Assembly: GCA_014841595.1 (NCBI GenBank)
Contig: JACYUE010000002.1
Span: forward strand, 372,001-436,000
Direction: 5' to 3'
DNA length: 64,000 bases
From: Oxalobacteraceae sp. CFBP 8761
GTDB taxonomy: Bacteria; Pseudomonadota; Gammaproteobacteria; Burkholderiales; Burkholderiaceae_D
A program made the position numbers and the translations under genes. Of the stretch, positions 59,733-64,000 are shown in pieces (the stretch's first letter is position 1; each line of letters begins with the position of its first letter). The notes beneath the pieces were generated by a model that saw only the letters and a list, made by a program, of their open reading frames with translations, did no database searches and was not told the origin of the DNA.

Positions 59733-60968
59733 TTATTTGTTGTCGCGGATGAATTCCGTGATCTTCGGACATACAATCTCGCGCCAGCGACGGCCCGAGA
59801 AGATGCCATAGTGGCCGGCTTTCTCGACCACAAACGCGTGTTTCATCTCTGCCGGCACACCACTGCACAGATCATGCGCAGCGCTGGTCTGGCCGATGCC
59901 CGAAATGTCGTCCAGCTCGCCTTCGACGGTGAGCAATGCCACCGTTTTGATGTCCTGCGGGCGCACCAGATTGCCGCCGACGTTCCACGTACCTTTTGGC
60001 AGACTGAAGTCCTGGAACACGGTCTTGATCGTGTCGAGGTAGTACTCGGCCGGCATGTCGAGCACGGCGTTGTATTCGTCGTAGAACTGGCGGTGCGATT
60101 CGGCCGAATCGTCGTCGCCCTGCACCAGGTGCTGGTAGAACTCGCGGTGGCTCTGGGCGTGGCGGCCCGGGTTCATCGCGATGAAGCCGGCGTGCTGCAG
60201 GAAGCCCGGGTAGACCTTGCGGCCAAAACCCGGGTAGTTGCCCGGCACGGAATAGATCACGGTGTTCTCGAACCACGAGAACGGCTTTTCGACCGCCAGG
60301 TCATTGACGGCGGTGGGCGATTTGCGCGGATCGATCGGACCGCCCATCATCGTCATCGTCTTCGGCAGCTTGGCATCCTTCTCGCTTGCCATCAGCGCAA
60401 TCGCGGCCAGCACCGGCACGGTCGGCTGGCACACGGAGATCACGTGGACGTCCGGGCCCAGATGACGGATGAAGTCCTGGACGTAGAAGATGTAATTGTC
60501 GAGGTGGAACGGGCCATCGGACAGCGGCACCATGCGCGCGTCGGTCCAGTCGGTGATGAACACGTCATGGTCGACCAGCAGCGCCTTGACCGTGTCGCGC
60601 AGCAGCGTGGCATGGTGGCCGGACAGCGGCGCGACGAGCAGCACGGTCGGCTGGGCGAGAGCAGCGATCCCGGCGTCGGGCAGGTCCTTCTTGAAGTGCA
60701 GCAGGCTGCAGAACGGCTTTTCGAGCACGATCTCTTCGACGATGCCGACTTCTTCGCCCTTGATCGTGGTGGTCTTCAAGCCGAAGGCCGGCTTCTGGTA
60801 TTCCTTGCCCAAGCGATACATCAGCTCGTATCCGGCAGCGATCCGCTGCGAAAACGGGGTGTGTGCAAATGGCGAGACGGGATTGGAAAACATCTTCGAC
60901 GACGCCTCAGCCCACTGCATGAGTGGGATCAGGAAGGAGCGTTGCATTTCGTGCAATTGGTAAAGCAT
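59733..60968 (-). CDS. phaZ: Intracellular polyhydroxybutyrate depolymerase
   Basis: The 411-aa enzyme degrades stored PHB granules in the cytoplasm. It has the alpha/beta-hydrolase fold with the nucleophile in SVCQPTVP, where Cys takes the place of Ser as in Ralstonia PhaZ1. The Asp is in EGELDDISG and the His in EKAGHYGIFSG. The N-terminal MLYQLHEMQRSFLIPLMQWA is typical of the group. No signal peptide is present. AAGGA precedes the ATG by 7 nt. Presence of PhaZ implies that the organism makes PHB. Confidence 0.94.
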   Translation of the reverse strand: MLYQLHEMQRSFLIPLMQWAEASSKMFSNPVSPFAHTPFSQRIAAGYELMYRLGKEYQKPAFGLKTTTIKGEEVGIVEEIVLEKPFCSLLHFKKDLPDAGIAALAQPTVLLVAPLSGHHATLLRDTVKALLVDHDVFITDWTDARMVPLSDGPFHLDNYIFYVQDFIRHLGPDVHVISVCQPTVPVLAAIALMASEKDAKLPKTMTMMGGPIDPRKSPTAVNDLAVEKPFSWFENTVIYSVPGNYPGFGRKVYPGFLQHAGFIAMNPGRHAQSHREFYQHLVQGDDDSAESHRQFYDEYNAVLDMPAEYYLDTIKTVFQDFSLPKGTWNVGGNLVRPQDIKTVALLTVEGELDDISGIGQTSAAHDLCSGVPAEMKHAFVVEKAGHYGIFSGRRWREIVCPKITEFIRDNK

Positions 60969-61010
60969 AAATAAATCCTTCTATTAACTGCGCGCGCCGC
61001 AAAAGATTTG

Positions 61011-61032
61011 CGTTGAAGCTTCAACGATTATA
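61011..61032 (-). promoter_or_regulatory. phaZ promoter -10 with a perfect 16-bp palindrome at the start site
   Basis: On the minus strand TATAAT (61032-61027) is followed at once by CGTTGAAGCTTCAACG, a perfect palindrome (61026-61011) that would cover the transcription start. No good -35 is seen. A repressor bound here would block phaZ transcription; its identity is unknown. Confidence 0.55.
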
Positions 61033-61140
61033 GGGGATTTGCTTTTGGCTTGTGGAAACCTGAGCGGACCTGACGCTGAAGCATGCTGCACTTGTAGCAT
61101 ATTTACCCGTGCGCGCTTCGTTGGGCATCCCACATAAAAC

Positions 61141-61167
61141 AAAACGCCCCGCGATGCGGGGCGTTTT
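61141..61167. terminator. Bidirectional terminator downstream of the ferredoxin reductase gene
   Basis: CGCCCCGC pairs with GCGGGGCG around a GAT loop, flanked by AAAA and TTTT. It lies 49 bp past the reductase stop on the minus strand. Confidence 0.9.
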
Positions 61168-61215
61168 AACGGGACGTTGTCGTTGCGATGTTACTGAACG
61201 ACTGTGACCGGCTGT

Positions 61216-62313
61216 TTAGTCGAAGACTGGCGTCTCGACGCCCAGGATCTTGTGCAGCTTTGGTGACGTGGTCGTGTACTGCATGTGGATCTTCTTGTCC
61301 GGGAAGATGTAGGGTGCAGCACCGAACGCAGCCAGTGCCGCTTCGTGGAAGCCCGACAGGATCAGCTTTTTCTTGCCCGGATAGGTGTTGATGTCGCCGA
61401 CCGCGAAGATGCCCGGGACATTCGTCTCGAACTTTTCGGTGTCGACCACTTTCAGCTGCTTGCGTTCGATGTCCAGGCCCCATTCGGCGATCGGACCCAG
61501 CTTTGGCGACAGGCCGAAGAACACCAGCAGCATGTCCAGCGGAACGCGGCGGGTGACGCCGTCGGCGCCAGTGACCTTCACTTCGGTCAGCTTGCCGTCT
61601 TTTTCATCGAAGCCGGTGACCTGGCCGGTGATCAGCTGCATCTCGTATTCGTCGCACAGCGCCTTCATCTTGGCGACCGAGCTTGGCGCCGCGCGGAAGT
61701 CGTCACGGCGGTGCACCAGCACCACGGACTCTGCTTTGCCGACGAAGTTCAGTGCCCAGTCGAGCGCCGAGTCGCCGCCGCCGCAGATGACGATGTTCTT
61801 GCCGTCGAAACGTGCCGGATCCTTGACTCGGTAGAACAGCTGTTCGTTTTCGAACTTGTCGATCGCGTCGACCTTGATCGTGCGCGCCTGGAACGAACCG
61901 ACGCCGGCAGCGATGAAGATGGTCTTGGTAATGAACTGGGTACCGGTCGACGTCTCGACATTGAACCGGTTGTCTTCACGGCGCTGCACGCCGGTGACTT
62001 CCTGGCCCAGGTGGAACGTTGGCTCGAACGGCTCGATCTGCTTGAGCAGGTTGTCGGTCAGTTCCTGGCCGGTGCAGACCGGCACGGCCGGAATGTCATA
62101 GATCGGCTTGTCCGGGTACAGTTCCACGCACTGGCCGCCGACAGCTGGCAGCGAATCGATGACGTGGGCCTTGATTTCAAGCAGGCCCAGTTCGAAGACC
62201 TGGAACAGGCCGACCGGACCGGCGCCGATGATGACGGCATCGGTCTCGATGGCGCCGGCGAACGAACTGTTGGGAGCGATGCTGCCCGCTTCGTGGGTGG
62301 CACTGATAGTCAT
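61216..62313 (-). CDS. Ferredoxin--NADP+ reductase (thioredoxin-reductase-like)
   Basis: The 365-aa flavoprotein has the FAD motif ([19 protein letters not shown]), the NADP motif ([15 protein letters not shown]) and the closing FAD segment ([21 protein letters not shown]). It lacks the CxxC of thioredoxin reductases, which places it with the FNR2-type ferredoxin reductases of Bacillus YumC and betaproteobacteria. It probably exchanges electrons between NADPH and the ferredoxin encoded just upstream. ATG 62313 has AGGA 9 nt before it; the longer frame upstream is not conserved. Confidence 0.92.
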   Translation of the reverse strand: MTISATHEAGSIAPNSSFAGAIETDAVIIGAGPVGLFQVFELGLLEIKAHVIDSLPAVGGQCVELYPDKPIYDIPAVPVCTGQELTDNLLKQIEPFEPTFHLGQEVTGVQRREDNRFNVETSTGTQFITKTIFIAAGVGSFQARTIKVDAIDKFENEQLFYRVKDPARFDGKNIVICGGGDSALDWALNFVGKAESVVLVHRRDDFRAAPSSVAKMKALCDEYEMQLITGQVTGFDEKDGKLTEVKVTGADGVTRRVPLDMLLVFFGLSPKLGPIAEWGLDIERKQLKVVDTEKFETNVPGIFAVGDINTYPGKKKLILSGFHEAALAAFGAAPYIFPDKKIHMQYTTTSPKLHKILGVETPVFD

Positions 62314-62433
62314 GCGCTTAAATCCTGTGATGTTTGAATGGTGAGGCGAGAGCGGCCGCAGCCGCCACGCGTAACGCCCCCGGGACCGGCGCCGGCGCAC
62401 AAGGGCCGGCGCAACGGCGACCTGACCGCCCGA

Positions 62434-62757
62434 TCAGCGAACCAGTTGGTCGAGCTTGTCCGTGACGTCTTTCCACTTGTCGGCCTCTGGCAGGGCGGCT
62501 TTCGTCTTGGTAATCGACGGCCAGAAGCGCGACAGATCGGCATTGATCTTGATGAACTGCTGTTGATCGCCGGGCACGTCTTCTTCGGCAAAGATTGCAT
62601 TCACGGGGCACTCGGCGACGCACACGGCGCAGTCGATGCACTCGTCGGGATCGATGGCGAGGAAATTCGGGCCTTCCCGGAAACAATCTACCGGGCATAC
62701 ATCGACGCAGTCGGTGTAACGACAGCTGATGCACGATTCGGTGACAACGTGGGTCAT
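62434..62757 (-). CDS. fdxA: Ferredoxin FdxA (7Fe type)
   Basis: The 107-aa protein has the [3Fe-4S]/[4Fe-4S] pattern: CISCRYTDCVDVCPVDCF and CIDCAVCVAECPVNAIF, followed by a long C-terminal extension usual for this group. It is an electron carrier in the cytoplasm. The start MTHVVTESC at 62757 has AGGA 6 nt upstream. The reductase gene follows 120 bp downstream on the same strand, so the two form a functional pair. Confidence 0.95.
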   Translation of the reverse strand: MTHVVTESCISCRYTDCVDVCPVDCFREGPNFLAIDPDECIDCAVCVAECPVNAIFAEEDVPGDQQQFIKINADLSRFWPSITKTKAALPEADKWKDVTDKLDQLVR

Positions 62758-62830
62758 AACAGTCCTATCAGTTGGTGGGGTGTCGCATTGCCGGGCGCAC
62801 GAGGGCCGGCCGGACAAGACAAAGCACTGT

Positions 62831-62859
62831 ATTTTAGGGCAATTCGGGTTTTCTCACAA
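62831..62859 (-). promoter_or_regulatory. Sigma-70 promoter of fdxA
   Basis: On the minus strand TTGTGA, a 17-bp spacer and TAAAAT lie about 74 bp before the fdxA start codon. Spacing is ideal and each box has two or fewer mismatches. Confidence 0.6.
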
Positions 62860-63025
62860 ACTCGCTTATATACACAATGGACATAAGCAAATGACGAGCG
62901 GTACCGCACGGGCGTGCGGTTCGCGCACGGGTGCGGGCGTCAGGCAGCCTGGCGCAACTGTACCAGCAGATTGTGCCATTCGCTGCCGCCGATGGCGGTG
63001 CGTGTGCTGATGCTCACGCTCATGC

Positions 63026-64000
63026 TCACGCGCGCAGTGACGCGTCGGCTTCCAGGTCGGCTGGGGATGTGGGCAGTATGGGCAGTGTGGGCAGGTTGAG
63101 GCCGAGCGGACCGGCGTTGCCGGGTTGGGTATGCCAACGGGCGACGACGCAGGTAGCATCTTTGTATTCGGGCAATTGCATGGTGCCGCAGCAGGCGTAC
63201 CGGTCTTGCCTGGCGCCAGGGGCATCGCACACGCAGGCCGCCAGCGGCGCGCCGGGCAGGTACACGTCTTCGGTTGCGCCAGCTGGCGATTTGCCGGTCT
63301 CGACCACTTCGCGCCGGCTGAACTGGTTGCGGATGAAGCCGCCATACGCTGCGGGCTTGCCGTCGGCCGCGACCACCAGCAGCATGCCGTTGACCACGTC
63401 GGCGAACGTGGCGGCGGTATCGGGCGCGCCGATCAGGGCGCGCAGCAGCACGCCGCCCAGGTAGGCCGCCACCCGGTGCAGCACGGCAGCGTCGTCTTCG
63501 CGCTCGGGGTTGCGTTCATGGGCGAACAGATCGGCCAGCACGTCGTACACGGCGCCCGTAAACACCTGGGAAATGGCATGCACCTGGGTGCCCACCTGGC
63601 TCAGGCGCAGGTCGTTGTCGGCATTGCGCAAGCCGTTGCGGTTGCCCAGCGCCAGCCCGAACTGCTCGGCGACGTCGGCCAGGAAGGATTTGTCGTGCAG
63701 ATTGGCCTTGGTCTGGGCGACGATGGCTTCGCACTGGTCGAACTGCGACAAGGCCAGAAAAACGGCAGTGAGGTCGCCGAACGATTCGTGCAGGCCGCCC
63801 GTCTGGGGCGGGGCGTCGGCCTGCAGCCAGCGTGGCTTGATGCCGTCGAGGATCGCGTGGGCGGTCTCGTGCGAGACGATATCGAACGAGCGGCAGGTAA
63901 ATACGCGCCCGGCGCCGCCAGCGGGGACGAAGTCGCCGAACTTCAGGCAGCCCTGGGTGCGGCTGTAGAACGCGTTCATGATGTCGGGCAAGCCGTGCGG
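63026..64000 (-). CDS. M4-like zinc metallopeptidase (partial, N-terminus beyond window)
   Basis: The frame is open to the window edge, so the start is missing; 325 codons including the stop are present. The zinc motif is SFDIVSHETAHAILDGIKP (H-E-x2-H), with the third ligand Glu in GGLHESFGDLTAVFLAL, arranged as in thermolysin-family gluzincins. NAFYSRTQGCLKFGDF upstream is also typical of this fold. After about residue 235 comes a region with several cysteines (ACVCDAPG; CCGTMQ). Because the N-terminus is not visible, secretion cannot be judged. An intergenic gap of 268 bp separates it from fdxA. Confidence 0.75.
   Translation of the reverse strand, partial: PHGLPDIMNAFYSRTQGCLKFGDFVPAGGAGRVFTCRSFDIVSHETAHAILDGIKPRWLQADAPPQTGGLHESFGDLTAVFLALSQFDQCEAIVAQTKANLHDKSFLADVAEQFGLALGNRNGLRNADNDLRLSQVGTQVHAISQVFTGAVYDVLADLFAHERNPEREDDAAVLHRVAAYLGGVLLRALIGAPDTAATFADVVNGMLLVVAADGKPAAYGGFIRNQFSRREVVETGKSPAGATEDVYLPGAPLAACVCDAPGARQDRYACCGTMQLPEYKDATCVVARWHTQPGNAGPLGLNLPTLPILPTSPADLEADASLRA

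Overview
This window looks like a chromosomal segment of a high-GC betaproteobacterium, most likely of the Massilia/Telluria/Duganella part of Oxalobacteraceae (Burkholderiales). The supporting marks are the rplU-rpmA-obgE-proB block, an nth gene next to a lone rsxB-like gene, an intracellular PHB depolymerase with a Cys nucleophile, and the style of the exopolysaccharide cluster. The genus is inferred from gene content; no database search was run. No plasmid or phage backbone genes, insertion sequences or CRISPR arrays were seen.

Layout. (1) 1-7.3 kb: a cut-off LysR regulator divergent from urate hydroxylase puuD, which is coupled to an M20-family protein lacking two expected metal ligands; then a VWA lipoprotein and a secreted S9 peptidase. 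(2) 7.4-7.8 kb: two tiny adjacent genes (38 and 35 aa) with their own ribosome site and terminator. (3) 7.9-18.2 kb: a complete nitrate-assimilation locus. nasT-nasS encode the sensor and antiterminator. Next come a sigma-54 promoter, a leader with two ANTAR-type hexaloop hairpins and an intrinsic terminator, and then narK-type transporter, nirB, nirD, a flavoprotein and the molybdenum nitrate reductase. (4) 18.2-27 kb: TerC, a HEAT-repeat protein, a dienelactone hydrolase, a sulfide/persulfide operon (BigR/SqrR-type repressor, two YeeE/YedE-type membrane proteins, persulfide dioxygenase) and a PreP-type M16 protease. (5) 27-47.4 kb: a Wzx/Wzy-like exopolysaccharide locus led by a LysR regulator that overlaps a Wzz-like gene. 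It holds a WecA-like initiating transferase, a UDP-sugar epimerase, a MurJ-like flippase, four GT4 glycosyltransferases, a Wzy/ligase, a deacetylase, an asparagine-synthase-like amidotransferase, two GNAT/FemAB-type proteins and a Tat-exported beta-helix protein. (6) 47.4-50.9 kb: an AT-rich gap, a secreted DUF4874/DUF4832-type protein with a 21-fold Thr-Pro linker, and a tRNA-Pro gene with a damaged second copy bracketing a 94-aa Cys-rich protein. (7) 50.9-64 kb: housekeeping genes (ispB, rplU, rpmA, obgE, proB, a chemoreceptor, nth, rsxB-like, an RcnB-like protein, phaZ, ferredoxin reductase, fdxA) and the 3' part of an M4-like zinc peptidase.

The most informative parts are the nitrogen-control region at 9.78-10.01 kb, where enhancer-like repeats, a sigma-54 promoter, two hexaloop hairpins and a terminator lie in the order needed for NtrC plus NasS/NasT control, and the exopolysaccharide locus. 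In that locus two unrelated proteins end in exactly four 24-bp in-frame repeats and two others have low-complexity tails. Gene boundaries come from reading frames, Shine-Dalgarno sites and overlaps; functions come from recognised family motifs.
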